A stretch of 64,000 nucleotides of DNA from Rhodoplanes serenus (GTDB lineage: Bacteria; Pseudomonadota; Alphaproteobacteria; Rhizobiales; Xanthobacteraceae), in NCBI GenBank assembly GCA_009720755.1, contig WNKV01000001.1:248001-312000 (forward strand), read 5' to 3'. Shown in pieces: positions 38,618-47,487 of the stretch. A program made the position numbers and the translations under genes. Each line of letters begins with the position of its first letter. Positions within the stretch are counted from its first letter, which is position 1. The notes beneath the pieces were generated by a model. The model saw only the letters and a program-made list of their open reading frames with translations, made no database searches and was not told where the DNA came from.

Positions 38618-40264
38618 TCACTTCTTCTTGCCGAAGCCCGGAAAACCCTGGAAGCGGCCGCCGAGCCCCGGCAGGCCGGGGAACTTGGCGCCGAGGCCGG
38701 GCAGCGGCGGCGCGGCGGGCGCGGCCGGCTTGGCGGTCGGCTTGTCATCCTTGTCGTCGGGGCCCGACACCAGCGGGGTTCCGGGCGGGACCCCGGGGAT
38801 GCCGGGCGGCGCCAGCGGCACGTCCGGCAGGCCGCCGGGCAGGCTGCCGGGCGGAGCGCCGAGAATGCCGGGCATCCGGTCGGCGAGCTTCTCCAGCTCC
38901 TGCGGGCTCGGCATGCCGCCGCCGAAGCCGAGCGCATTGGCGAGGCCGGCCATCGGGCCGCGCTTGCCGGAGCCCATCTGCTTCATCATGTCGGCCATCT
39001 GGCGGTGCATCTTGAGGAGCCGGTTGATCTCCTCGACCTTGGTGCCGGAGCCGGCCGCGATGCGCTTCTTGCGGCTCGCCTTGAGGAGATCCGGGGTGCG
39101 GCGCTCCTTCGGCGTCATCGACTGGATGATGGCGATCTGACGCTTGATGATGCGGTCGTCGACATTGGCGGCGGCGATCTGGTTCTTCATCCGGGCGATG
39201 CCGGGCAGCATGCTCATCATGCCGCCGAGGCCGCCCATCTTGAGCATCTGCTCGAGCTGCTCGCGCAGGTCGTCGAGATTGAACTGGCCCTTGCGCAGCC
39301 GCTCGGCGGTGCGCCGCGCCTTCTCGGCGTCGATGGTGGCGGCCGCCTTCTCGACCAGCGAGACGATGTCGCCCATGCCGAGGATGCGGTCGGCGATGCG
39401 GGCCGGGTGGAACTCCTCCAGCGCATCGAGCTTCTCGCCGACACCCATCAGTTTGATCGGCTTGCCGGTGACGGCGCGCATCGACAGCGCGGCACCGCCG
39501 CGGCCGTCGCCGTCGACGCGGGTCAGCACGATGCCGGTGAGGCCGACCCGCTCGTTGAACGAGCGGGCGAGATTGACGGCGTCCTGGCCCGTGAGGGCAT
39601 CGGCGACCAGCAGCACCTCGTGCGGCTGCGCCGCCTGCTTCACCTCGGCGACCTCGGCCATCATGGCCTCGTCGAGGGTGGTGCGGCCGGCGGTGTCGAG
39701 CACCACGACGTCGTAGCCGCCGAGGCGGCCGGCATCGAGGGCGCGACGGGCGATCTGCACCGGAGTCTGGCCGGGGACGATCGGCAGGGTCTCGACGCCG
39801 ACCTGCTGGCCGAGCACCGCGAGCTGCTCCATGGCGGCCGGACGGCGGGTGTCGAGCGACGCCATCAGGACCTTGCGCTTGTGCAGGTCGGTCAGGCGCC
39901 GGGCGATCTTGGCCGAGGTCGTCGTCTTGCCGGAGCCCTGGAGGCCGACCATCATGATCGGCACCGGCGCGGGCGCGTTCAGGTCGATCGGGTCGGCGGT
40001 CGCGCCCAGGGTCTCGATGAGCTGATCGTGGACGATCTTCACGACCATCTGGCCGGGCGTCACCGACTTGATGACCTCGACCCCGACGGCGCGCTCCTTC
40101 AGCTTGTCGATGAAGCCGCGGACCACGTCGAGGGCGACGTCGGCCTCGAGCAGCGCGCGGCGGACCTCGCGGGCGGCGGCGTCGACGTCGCCGGCCGTCA
40201 GGGCGCCGCGCCGCGTCAGCCGGTCGAGGATGCCGGACAGCTTGTCGGAAAGACCGTCGAACAT
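38618..40264 (-). CDS. ffh: Signal recognition particle protein Ffh (SRP54)
   Basis: 548 residues. N domain MFDGLSDKLSGILDRLTRRGALT; GTPase G domain with PIMMVGLQGSGKTTTSAKIARRL (P-loop), LDTRRPAAMEQLAVLG, VVLDTAGRTTLDEAMM and VLTRVDGDGRGGAALS; methionine-rich M domain with GRTxx-type EQMLKMGGLGGMMSMLPGIARMK and helix RILGMGDIVSLVEKA. It ends in a Pro/Gly-rich tail, longer than usual (PGSLPGGLPDVPLAPPGIPG). It binds 4.5S RNA and targets inner-membrane proteins with FtsY, whose gene is at 51.3 kb. Confidence 0.97.
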   Translation of the reverse strand: MFDGLSDKLSGILDRLTRRGALTAGDVDAAAREVRRALLEADVALDVVRGFIDKLKERAVGVEVIKSVTPGQMVVKIVHDQLIETLGATADPIDLNAPAPVPIMMVGLQGSGKTTTSAKIARRLTDLHKRKVLMASLDTRRPAAMEQLAVLGQQVGVETLPIVPGQTPVQIARRALDAGRLGGYDVVVLDTAGRTTLDEAMMAEVAEVKQAAQPHEVLLVADALTGQDAVNLARSFNERVGLTGIVLTRVDGDGRGGAALSMRAVTGKPIKLMGVGEKLDALEEFHPARIADRILGMGDIVSLVEKAAATIDAEKARRTAERLRKGQFNLDDLREQLEQMLKMGGLGGMMSMLPGIARMKNQIAAANVDDRIIKRQIAIIQSMTPKERRTPDLLKASRKKRIAAGSGTKVEEINRLLKMHRQMADMMKQMGSGKRGPMAGLANALGFGGGMPSPQELEKLADRMPGILGAPPGSLPGGLPDVPLAPPGIPGVPPGTPLVSGPDDKDDKPTAKPAAPAAPPLPGLGAKFPGLPGLGGRFQGFPGFGKKK

Positions 40265-40528
40265 GCGCCTGCCTGTTCCTGTCTCGTTCTATCTCGTTCC
40301 GTCTCGCTCCTGTCGGGTCACCCCGGCGCGCCGGGACGGCGCATCGGGACGGCTCCAGACAGACGGCTCCGGACCGGCCGCTCCAAACACCTGTGGCGCC
40401 CGAGGGCGCATCGCGCTGTCGGGCGTTGGCCTCCGGCCTCGCGGGCTGGTCGGCGGATCGGAATTCGGCTCTGGTCGAGAGCGGGCGGACCCTACTCCGG
40501 CCCGTCCGGTCAAGTCAAATGGCGCCGT

Positions 40529-41281
40529 TCAGGCGACGCCCGCAATCTCCCGGAACCGGACCTGCGTCTCCATGAGGCCGAACACCCTGGCTTCCGCGGA
40601 CGACAGAAGCGCCCGATCCTCGTCGCGAAGATCGGACGTTTCGTCATAGACGACGTCTCTCTCGACGTTGGGATAGGCACGCCCCAGGTCGTACAGCATC
40701 GCAAAGCCCTGCGGAACACCGCTGCGGTTCGCCAGCGGCGCCACGAAGCTCAGCGGGTGCGCGCGCGCAGGGTCGAGAATGATCGGCACGCGCCAGAGTC
40801 GGCCGCTCTTGCCCCGGAACTCCTCCGATTCCCGGATGCGGTCACCGACGATCTCCCGCAACTTGTCGAAAACGGCACCACGAAAATCAAAATCGGCCTG
40901 CCGCCGCAGCTCGTAAACGTAGTCACCGACCGCGCGGGCGGCATTTGCAACCAAGCACACCGTCAAAGGAAGATCGTCCGAGGCGCGGAGAGCCGTCACG
41001 CGACCATCCGCGAACGTACAGCGATAGCGGTGTGCGAACTCGTCCAGTCGAGCACCGACCCCTTTGGAGAGGGCGACGCCGGCCGCCACGAGGCGCATGG
41101 CGCTGAAGCCGCCATCGTGGACCAGAAGCTCGCCACCGGCGCGCTCGACGACGACCGTGACCATCTCGCCGTCGCCGTAGACAACCGGCAGGCTGACCTC
41201 GACGCCGAAGTTCGTTTGCTCCACCGTCACGAGCGATCTGACCGCTTGTTCGATATCGGTGGCATCCAACTCAATCGCCAT
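40529..41281 (-). CDS. DUF1828-like protein of unknown function (second gene of a pair)
   Basis: 250 residues, soluble. The N-terminal part has ETNFG-type sequence VEQTNFGVEVSLPVVYGDGEMVTVVVERAGGELLVHDGGFSAMRLVAAG, which resembles the DUF1828 start (a short strand set ending in a D-G-G turn). The middle carries ADFDFRGAVFDKLREIVGDRI and the C-terminus helices with RDEDRALLSSAEARVFGLME. No enzyme motif is evident. Its ATG lies 11 bases inside the upstream gene, so it is translationally coupled. Sampled lines are 53-57 % G+C, well below neighbours. Possibly a defence, toxin-antitoxin or regulatory pair; unproven. Confidence 0.75.
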   Translation of the reverse strand: MAIELDATDIEQAVRSLVTVEQTNFGVEVSLPVVYGDGEMVTVVVERAGGELLVHDGGFSAMRLVAAGVALSKGVGARLDEFAHRYRCTFADGRVTALRASDDLPLTVCLVANAARAVGDYVYELRRQADFDFRGAVFDKLREIVGDRIRESEEFRGKSGRLWRVPIILDPARAHPLSFVAPLANRSGVPQGFAMLYDLGRAYPNVERDVVYDETSDLRDEDRALLSSAEARVFGLMETQVRFREIAGVA

Positions 41282-41777
41282 TGAAAAGCCTCAGCTGGAC
41301 ACCTTGCCCCCGGTGCGGGGGCGGCTTGATCGGGAACCGGCCCGATATTCTAGCGCGGAGCAGAAAACAGTTCAGCCAGCCGGCAAACATGAGGTCACGG
41401 CCGTCAGCTTCGGCCTCCATCGCCGGCCAACACTGCCAATGGGTCTCCGACACAGCTCCTTTCGTCAACAAATTGCGATGCGACCGCCCGGGGTTGACAT
41501 CGAGAGCGAAAACCCGCTTGCCACGGAAGATCAGGGCGAAGCCGTATTTCCTGGGCACTCGTAGGACATGGGCCGTCATCACCAGTCGGCCCACAATCGC
41601 GTTCGATCCCGACACAACGACCTTGGCGCCGGCTGCCGCGAAGTCCGGGTGCGCCTTCTGCTGCCATTTCGGCTGATGAAGCATCAGCTTGGGGCGCGAC
41701 AGGAACTCCGCAACCACTTCATCGAACGACTGCAAGTTTCCGCCCCGGACCCGACCCGTGGCAGTATCGCAGCACAA
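41271..41777 (-). CDS. Protein of unknown function, possibly DUF6978-like (first gene of a pair)
   Basis: Up to 168 residues; only TTG codons are available as early starts (41777, or 41735), so the start is uncertain. The core is FDEVVAEFLSRPKLMLHQPKWQQKA, GFALIFRGKRVFALDVNPGRSHRNLLTKGAVSETHWQCWP and DLMFAGWLNCFLLRARI. The strand-plus-histidine arrangement (FALDVNP..SHRN...THW) reminds me of the DUF6978 family, which is only an impression. It overlaps the following gene by 11 bp and shares its lower G+C. No membrane or export signal. Confidence 0.65.
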   Translation of the reverse strand: MCCDTATGRVRGGNLQSFDEVVAEFLSRPKLMLHQPKWQQKAHPDFAAAGAKVVVSGSNAIVGRLVMTAHVLRVPRKYGFALIFRGKRVFALDVNPGRSHRNLLTKGAVSETHWQCWPAMEAEADGRDLMFAGWLNCFLLRARISGRFPIKPPPHRGQGVQLRLFNGD

Positions 41778-41866
41778 CTATCGCGAGAGCGCCAGTCCGA
41801 CCACGATGGCGAGAGGCATCCCTCACACGCCTTCGCATGGCTCAAGGGGCTTCGACAGGCGGGCCC

Positions 41867-42127
41867 CTACTCCAGCGTCGAGCCGGCCTCGCCGAGCGGC
41901 GAGCCGCGTAGCGGCCGTGCCCCGACCCGCTCCAGGATCGAGATCACCTGACCCATCGGGCCGACCGGCACCTCGCGCCCCTCGTGGGTATGGGCCTCCT
42001 GGGCCACGAACGCACAGGCCATCGCCAGATCGGTACGGGTGGCCCCGGTGGCGATGATCTCGGCCACGGTGGCGTCGTCCACCGGATGCACCACCGCCAC
42101 CACCTCGTCGCGCGTCAATTCGGACAT
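41867..42127 (-). CDS. Small conserved-looking protein of unknown function
   Basis: 86 residues from the ATG at 42127: MSELTRDEVVAVVHPVDDATVAEIIATGATRTDLAMACAF, then a C-terminal GPMGQVISILERVG. Short helical proteins of this type (start ELTR-x-E-V/I-x-x-VxxPVDD-x-x-VAEIIATGA) are, as I recall, frequent in Rhizobiales, function unknown. A GGAGGTGAC site lies directly before the ATG and is the last unit of a 15-bp repeat. Divergent from the MBL gene. Confidence 0.75.
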   Translation of the reverse strand: MSELTRDEVVAVVHPVDDATVAEIIATGATRTDLAMACAFVAQEAHTHEGREVPVGPMGQVISILERVGARPLRGSPLGEAGSTLE

Positions 42128-42128
42128 T

Positions 42129-42173
42129 GTCACCTCCGGCACAGTCACCACCGGCACAGTCACCACCGGCACA
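42129..42173 (-). repeat. Three 15-bp repeats, each carrying a ribosome-site-like core
   Basis: On the plus strand GTCACCTCCGGCACA (42129-42143) and two copies of GTCACCACCGGCACA (42144-42158, 42159-42173). On the minus strand the unit nearest the start reads GGAGGTGAC and the others GGTGGTGAC. The first serves as the ribosome site of the small protein; the copies may be dead duplicates or standby sites. Confidence 0.85.
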
Positions 42174-42273
42174 CCCGCGTCACCGACGCCCGCCGCGTCT
42201 TGTAACGGACGGTCGATCACCTACGTTCCCTGCACCGGCCGCAGCTTCGCGGTCCTGCCATAGAGATGGGGCC

Positions 42274-43335
42274 GTGCGGTCGACTCGTCGAGGTCTGCTG
42301 ATCGGATTGTCGAGCCTCGCGGCCGCTGCCGCGACGCTGGTGACGGCCCGCGCCCGGGCGGCGCGGTTCTACGACGGGCCGCTGAGCGACCATTTCGACG
42401 GCAGCGTGTTCCGCGACCCGCATGGCGCCGCTCCCAAGAGCATCGGCGACCTGGTGCGCTGGTGGGGCACCCGCGGCGGCGAGCCGTGGCCCGACCGGGC
42501 GCCGAGCCCTTTCGTCGACCGGCCGCCGCCGCGCGTCGAGGGCACCGGGCTGCGCATCGCCTATGTGGGCCATGCGAGCTTCCTGGTGCAGACCGCCGGT
42601 CACAATCTGCTGATCGACCCGGTGTGGTCGGAGCGCGCCTCGCCGTTCGGCTTCGTCGGGCCGAAGCGCGTCAACGACCCCGGCATCCCGTTCGACGACC
42701 TGCCGCCCATCGACACCGTGCTGGTGTCGCACGGCCACTACGACCATCTCGACGTCGACACCCTGTCTCGTCTCGCCGCCGCGCATCGCCCGCGGGTGAT
42801 CACGCCGCTCGGCAACGACGCCGTGATGGCGGCGCACGATCCGGAGATCGGCGCCGAAGCCTATGACTGGCACGACCGGGTGGAGCTCGCTCCCGGCCTC
42901 GCCGTCACCCTGGTGCCGCTGCGGCACTGGTCGGCGCGCGGCGTGCTCGACCGCAACAAGACCCTGTGGGCCGGCTTCGTGCTGGAGACGCCGGCCGGCC
43001 GCATCTACCACGTCAGCGATTCCGGCTATGGCGACGGCTTCCGCTTCCGCGAGGCGCGCGACCGCTATGGGCCGTTCCGCCTCGCCATCCTGCCGATCGG
43101 CGCCTACGAGCCACGCTGGTTCATGCGCGACCAGCACATGGACCCGGCCGAGGCCGTGCAGGCATTTCAGGACTGCGGCGCCGAGCTGGCGCTCGCCCAC
43201 CACCACGGCACCTTCAAGCTCACCGACGAGGCGATCGACGCGCCCGTCCGGGACCTCGCGGCCGCCTGCCGGGCGGCCGAGATCGGCGCCGAGGTGTTCC
43301 GGGTGCTGAAGCCCGGCGAGGTGTGGGCGCTGTAG
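42274..43335 (+). CDS. MBL-fold hydrolase, UlaG/NAPE-PLD-like, exported
   Basis: 353 residues from the GTG at 42274. The N-terminus has a twin-arginine-like signal (STRRGLLIGLSSLAAAAATLVTARARA). Then the MBL core LRIAYVGHASFLVQTAGHNLLIDPVWSERASPFGFVGPKR, metal site LVSHGHYDHLDVDTL (HxHxDH), VTLVPLRHWSARG, and YHVSDSGYGDGF and LAHHHGTFKL late. This is the NAPE-PLD/UlaG branch. It likely acts on phosphodiester or lactone bonds in the periplasm; the substrate is unknown. Divergent from the small protein, convergent with the GyrI-like gene. Confidence 0.9.
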   Translation: MRSTRRGLLIGLSSLAAAAATLVTARARAARFYDGPLSDHFDGSVFRDPHGAAPKSIGDLVRWWGTRGGEPWPDRAPSPFVDRPPPRVEGTGLRIAYVGHASFLVQTAGHNLLIDPVWSERASPFGFVGPKRVNDPGIPFDDLPPIDTVLVSHGHYDHLDVDTLSRLAAAHRPRVITPLGNDAVMAAHDPEIGAEAYDWHDRVELAPGLAVTLVPLRHWSARGVLDRNKTLWAGFVLETPAGRIYHVSDSGYGDGFRFREARDRYGPFRLAILPIGAYEPRWFMRDQHMDPAEAVQAFQDCGAELALAHHHGTFKLTDEAIDAPVRDLAAACRAAEIGAEVFRVLKPGEVWAL

Positions 43336-43392
43336 GCGCGTTTCGGAGCACGCGGTTCGGCCCGGCCGATGACACCGGGCCGGCTGATCCCG

Positions 43393-44076
43393 CTATCGCA
43401 GCGGGACGTAGACCTCGATGACCAGCTTGTCCTCCGGGGTGGTCAGCGGGTCCGTCACATAGACCTCGACGAACTGGTCCTGCGCCTCCAGCCCCTTGTC
43501 GTCGAGCTGGTTGGTGATCGCCTCGTAGGTGGTGTCCATGCCGTCGTAGGAGCCGCGGTGAACGTATTTCAACGCCTTGCCGGAGGGCGACTCGCCGACC
43601 GCCAGATCCCCCTGTGGGGCCGGGCTCGGGGCCTTTTCCACCGGGACGCCCGCCTTGAACTTGAAGCCGGAATCGTCGGTCGAGGTGTAGATCGTCATGG
43701 CCGGGCCGGCGGCCGTGAGGCCCTGCTTCTGGAGGAAGCCGTTCACCGCCCGGATGGCGTCCTGGATGCTCTCGAAGGCGCGGTCCCAGGTGGCTTGTCC
43801 GGAGACGTAGACGATGGTCTTGGGGGCGAGGACGACGTCCTCGCCGAACACCTCGCCGGCGGTGGCCGGCGGAGCCGCAGCGGCCGGCGCAGACGCGGCG
43901 GGCGGTGAAGCGGCAGGCGGTGAAGCAGCGGGTGGGCTGCCCGCGGGCGGGCTCGCGGCCGGCGCATTGCCCGCGGCGGGCGCACCGCCCTGCTGGGCGA
44001 AGGCGAGCCCGGAATGCCACAGCGCAGCCACCGCGGCGAGGCCGGCGAGGGTCGCCACAAAACGGGAAGGTCGCAT
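43393..44076 (-). CDS. Secreted GyrI-like (effector-binding) domain protein
   Basis: 227 residues from the ATG at 44076, with AGGAG upstream. A signal peptide (FVATLAGLAAVAALWHSGLAFA) is followed by a Pro/Ala/Ser linker with PAASPP repeats (encoded by imperfect 15-bp repeats near 43.9 kb), then a GyrI-like domain: ALKYVHRGSYDGMDTTYEAITNQLDDKGLEAQDQFVEVYVTDP and LVIEVYVPLR. GyrI-like domains bind small ligands or DNA gyrase; here exported, so a periplasmic ligand role is more likely. Upstream of and divergent from dapF. Confidence 0.85.
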   Translation of the reverse strand: MRPSRFVATLAGLAAVAALWHSGLAFAQQGGAPAAGNAPAASPPAGSPPAASPPAASPPAASAPAAAAPPATAGEVFGEDVVLAPKTIVYVSGQATWDRAFESIQDAIRAVNGFLQKQGLTAAGPAMTIYTSTDDSGFKFKAGVPVEKAPSPAPQGDLAVGESPSGKALKYVHRGSYDGMDTTYEAITNQLDDKGLEAQDQFVEVYVTDPLTTPEDKLVIEVYVPLR

Positions 44077-44323
44077 CGCGATGCTCCTGTCGGTCCTCTC
44101 GTCGCCCCACGGATAGAGCACGGCCCGGATGAACGGAAGCCCAACGCGCAGGCAGCCCAGCCGTTCGCGGGCGACGCGCCGCCGCACCCTGAGCGACCGG
44201 CGGGATCGCGGCGCCACAGCCCCGCCGGCCGGCACTCGCCCGGCGCCCGACTCGCCAAGCCGGGGCAGTTTCCCATATAAGCCCCCGACGCGGCCGCTCC
44301 GGCCGCACCGCGAACCCCCGACC

Positions 44324-45238
44324 ATGAGCGCGCTCGCCAACCACCCCTTCGTCAAGATGAACGGCCTCGGCAACGAGATCGTGGTGGTCGACCTGCGTGG
44401 CGCGCCCGCGCAGCGCGCCGATGGCGCGCCGGGCGCCGGGGCGGCGCCGCTGTCGCCCGCGGAGGTGCGCGCCGTCGCTCGTCCCGAGGGCGCGCCGTTC
44501 GACCAGATGATGGTGCTCTACCCGCCGCGGACGCCCGGCACCGACGCCTTCGTGCGCATCTACAACACCGACGGCTCGGAGGCCGGCGCCTGCGGCAACG
44601 GCATGCGCTGCGTCGCCGATGTGGTGTTCGCCGCGACCGGCAAGACCGCCCTGACCTTCGAAACCCGCGCCGGGCTCCTCAACGCCTGGAAGGGCGCCGA
44701 GCCGCTGGTCTCCACCGTCGACATGGGTCCTCCGCGGTTCGGCTGGCGCGACATCCCGCTCGCCGAGGAGTTCCGCGACACCCGTGCCATCGAGCTCCAG
44801 ATCGGCCCGATCGACGCGCCGGTGCTGCACTCCCCGTCGGTCGTCAGCATGGGCAACCCGCATGCGGTGTTCTGGGTCGACGACGTGATGGCCCACGATC
44901 TCGGCCGCTTCGGCCCGATGCTGGAGAACCACCCGATCTTCCCGGACCGCGCCAACATCTCGCTCGCCGCCGTCACCGGGCCGGACCACCTGACGGTGCG
45001 CACCTGGGAGCGCGGCGTCGGCCTCACCCGCGCCTGCGGCTCGGCCGCCTGCGCGGCGGCCGTCTCGGCGGCGCGCACCGGGCGCACCGGACGGCGCGTG
45101 CGCGTCACCCTGCCGGGCGGCGACCTCGTGATCGACTGGCGCGAGCGCGACGACCATGTGCTGATGACCGGCCCGGTCGAATACGAGCGCGAGGGCCGCT
45201 TCGATCCGGCGCTGTTCGCCGCGGCGTCCGTGCCATGA
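44324..45238 (+). CDS. dapF: Diaminopimelate epimerase
   Basis: 304 residues from the ATG at 44324: [23 protein letters not shown]. The catalytic cysteines are in [20 protein letters not shown] and [20 protein letters not shown]. It converts LL- to meso-diaminopimelate for lysine and peptidoglycan synthesis. An Ala/Gly/Pro-rich insertion ([21 protein letters not shown]) sits in the N-terminal domain. Its stop overlaps the mtaB ATG, forming an operon dapF-mtaB-MaoC. Confidence 0.97.
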   Translation: MSALANHPFVKMNGLGNEIVVVDLRGAPAQRADGAPGAGAAPLSPAEVRAVARPEGAPFDQMMVLYPPRTPGTDAFVRIYNTDGSEAGACGNGMRCVADVVFAATGKTALTFETRAGLLNAWKGAEPLVSTVDMGPPRFGWRDIPLAEEFRDTRAIELQIGPIDAPVLHSPSVVSMGNPHAVFWVDDVMAHDLGRFGPMLENHPIFPDRANISLAAVTGPDHLTVRTWERGVGLTRACGSAACAAAVSAARTGRTGRRVRVTLPGGDLVIDWRERDDHVLMTGPVEYEREGRFDPALFAAASVP

Positions 45239-46503
45239 GCGTCGACGTCGTCACCTTCGGCTGCCGGCTCAACACCTTCGAGTCGGAGGCGATCCGCCAG
45301 CGGGCGGAGGCCGCCGGTCTCGCCGACACCGTGGTGGTGAACAGTTGCGCCGTCACCGGCGAGGCGGTGCGGCAGACCCGGCAGACCATCCGCAAGCTCA
45401 AGCGCGAGCGGCCCGGCACCCGCGTCGTCGTCACCGGCTGCGCGGCGCAGACCGAGACCGCGACCTTCGTGGCGATGCCCGAGGTCGACCGCGTGCTCGG
45501 CAATGCCGAGAAGCTGTCCGACCAGGCGTGGCGCGAGACCCGCGTGGCGCTGGCGCGCGAGGGTGCCACCGACCCGGCCGCCAAGGCCGCCGTCGACGAC
45601 ATCATGACGGTGAGGAGCGGCGCCGCGCCGCTGATCGACGCCATCGAGGGCCGCGCCCGCGGCTTCGTGCAGGTGCAGAACGGCTGCGACCACCGCTGCA
45701 CCTTCTGCATCATCCCGTTCGGCCGCGGCAACTCGCGCTCGGTCGCCGCCGAGGACGTCGTCGCCCAGGTGCGCCGTCTCGCCCGGCACGGCCACCGCGA
45801 GGTGGTGCTGACCGGCGTCGACCTGACCAGCTACGGCGCCGACCTGCCCGAGCGGCCGCGCCTCGGCGCGCTGGTGAAGCGGGTGCTGGCCGCGGTGCCG
45901 GAGCTGCCGCGGCTGCGGCTGTCGTCGATCGATTCCGTGGAGGCCGACCCCGACCTGCTCGACGCCATCGCGGACGAGCCGCGGCTGATGCCGCATCTGC
46001 ATCTTTCGCTCCAGGCCGGCGACGACCTGATCCTCAAGCGGATGAAGCGCCGCCACACGCGGGCCGACGCCATCGCGTTCTGCGACACGGTGCGGCGGCT
46101 GCGCCCCGACATGGTGTTCGGCGCCGACATCATCGCCGGCTTCCCGACCGAGACCGAGGCGATGTTCCAGAACTCGCTCGACCTCGTCGACGCCTGCGGC
46201 CTCACCTTCCTGCACGTCTTCCCGTTCTCGCCGCGGCCCGGCACCCCGGCGGCGCGAATGCCGCCGGTCGACGGCACCGCGATCAAGGACCGCGCCATGC
46301 GGCTGCGCCTGCGCGGCGAGGCGCGGCTCGCCCGTCATCTCGACGGCGAGATCGGCCACACCCGCCGGGTGCTCGCCGAGACCGCCGACAGCGGCCGCAC
46401 CGAGCAGTTCACGCCGGTCAGGCTGGTGATGCCGGCGACCCCCGGCAGCCTCGTCGACGTCACCGTGGCGAGCCACGACGGCCGCCGCCTCGTCGCCGCG
46501 TGA
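45235..46503 (+). CDS. mtaB: tRNA-t6A37 methylthiotransferase MtaB
   Basis: 422 residues; ATGA overlap with dapF. Two Fe-S modules: UPF0004 cysteines in [23 protein letters not shown] and [11 protein letters not shown]; radical [24 protein letters not shown]-terminal domain with TRAM-like strands ends [14 protein letters not shown]. It adds a methylthio group to t6A37 of tRNA-Lys-type tRNAs. MtaB rather than MiaB/RimO by the short CRLN... motif and size; the dapF-mtaB order is standard in Alphaproteobacteria. Confidence 0.94.
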   Translation: MSVDVVTFGCRLNTFESEAIRQRAEAAGLADTVVVNSCAVTGEAVRQTRQTIRKLKRERPGTRVVVTGCAAQTETATFVAMPEVDRVLGNAEKLSDQAWRETRVALAREGATDPAAKAAVDDIMTVRSGAAPLIDAIEGRARGFVQVQNGCDHRCTFCIIPFGRGNSRSVAAEDVVAQVRRLARHGHREVVLTGVDLTSYGADLPERPRLGALVKRVLAAVPELPRLRLSSIDSVEADPDLLDAIADEPRLMPHLHLSLQAGDDLILKRMKRRHTRADAIAFCDTVRRLRPDMVFGADIIAGFPTETEAMFQNSLDLVDACGLTFLHVFPFSPRPGTPAARMPPVDGTAIKDRAMRLRLRGEARLARHLDGEIGHTRRVLAETADSGRTEQFTPVRLVMPATPGSLVDVTVASHDGRRLVAA

Positions 46504-46513
46504 GCGGGCCGCG

Positions 46514-46933
46514 ATGCGCACCGAGGCGGGCGAGACCTTCGCGACCACCCGGCGGATCAGCTTCACCGAGGCGAGCGCCTTCGCCACCCTCGCGGGCGAT
46601 CACAATCCGCTCCACCACGACGCCGCCTACGCGGCCGGCACCCGCTACAAGGGGCCGATCGTCTCCGGCCCGCAGATGGCGGCGCAGCTCATGGGCTTTC
46701 TGGCCAGCCATTTCGCGGCCCGCGGCGCGGTGATCGGTCACGACATCTCGTTCCGCTTCCACCTGCCGCTCGCGGTCGACCAGGACGTCACCCTGGAATG
46801 GACCGTCGACACGGTGACGCCGGCGCCGCATCTCGCCAGCGACGTGGTGGTGCTGCGCGGCCGCATTCTCACCGCCGACCGCAAGGTGGCGACCAGCGCC
46901 AAGGCGCGCATCCTGATCGGGGACACGCCTTAA
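46514..46933 (+). CDS. MaoC-like hotdog-fold dehydratase
   Basis: 139 residues. The hotdog motif DHNPLHHDAAYAAGTRYKGPIVSGPQMAAQLMGFLASHF contains the D-x4-H catalytic pair of (R)-enoyl-CoA hydratases. It then has ISFRFHLPLAVDQDVTLEWTVD and VVLRGRILTADRKVATSAKARILIGD. Likely acts on an acyl-CoA. Begins 10 bp after mtaB, probably operon-linked. Convergent with marR. Confidence 0.9.
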   Translation: MRTEAGETFATTRRISFTEASAFATLAGDHNPLHHDAAYAAGTRYKGPIVSGPQMAAQLMGFLASHFAARGAVIGHDISFRFHLPLAVDQDVTLEWTVDTVTPAPHLASDVVVLRGRILTADRKVATSAKARILIGDTP

Positions 46934-46960
46934 GGACCTGTCGGAGTCTCTGAACGAGCC

Positions 46961-47443
46961 TCAATCGCGCGCCATCGGCGGCTCGCCTTTCGCCAGCTCC
47001 TGAAGCCGCTCGCCGACCTCGTTCAGAATCCGTCGAAACGTGTGCAGGTCGCTCTCCGGCACCGTGCCGAACAGCAGCCCGGCGAGCCGTGTCATCTCGG
47101 AGCGCATCCGCGCGACGGCCTGCTCTCCCTGCTCGGTCAGCACGATCATCAAGGCCCGCCGATCGGTGGGATGGGCGGTTCGGCGAACGAAGCCCGTGGC
47201 CTCCAGCGCATCGATCAGCGTGGTCACGTTGCGCGGCGTCACCTTCAGGACCTCGGCCAGCTCCCGCTGCGTCAGGCGCTCGGCGGTGCCGAGCTCCCAC
47301 AGGACATGTGCCCTCGTCTCGGTCAGGCCGTAGCCGGCCAGTCCCCGCTGCATGTCGGCGGACATCAGCGACGTCACCCAGAGCAGCCGTGACAGAGCGT
47401 CGCGACACGCTTCTTCGTCATTGCGACTATGAATAATATTCAC
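46961..47443 (-). CDS. MarR-family transcriptional regulator
   Basis: About 160 residues. The winged helix is LTETRAHVLWELGTAERLTQRELAEVLKVTPRNVTTLIDALEATGFVRRTAHPTDRRALMIVLTEQG, with dimerisation helices at both ends. The start is uncertain: the GTG at 47443 has AGGGTGA ten bases upstream, while the open frame extends to a GTG at 47452; both lie on or next to the 47.43-kb operator. It is divergent from the SnoaL-like gene, which it probably controls along with itself. The ligand is unknown. Confidence 0.88.
   Translation of the reverse strand: MNIIHSRNDEEACRDALSRLLWVTSLMSADMQRGLAGYGLTETRAHVLWELGTAERLTQRELAEVLKVTPRNVTTLIDALEATGFVRRTAHPTDRRALMIVLTEQGEQAVARMRSEMTRLAGLLFGTVPESDLHTFRRILNEVGERLQELAKGEPPMARD
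47430..47442. promoter_or_regulatory. MarR-type palindrome between marR and the SnoaL-like gene
   Basis: Perfect palindrome TGAATA-A-TATTCA inside an AT-rich stretch (47430-47455) that also contains TATATA. This is the only strongly AT-rich patch near the divergent starts, typical of a MarR operator overlapping promoters for both genes. Confidence 0.7.
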
Positions 47444-47487
47444 TATATACACATCACCCTATGTCCAGCCAGGATGGAAGCCCGCCC

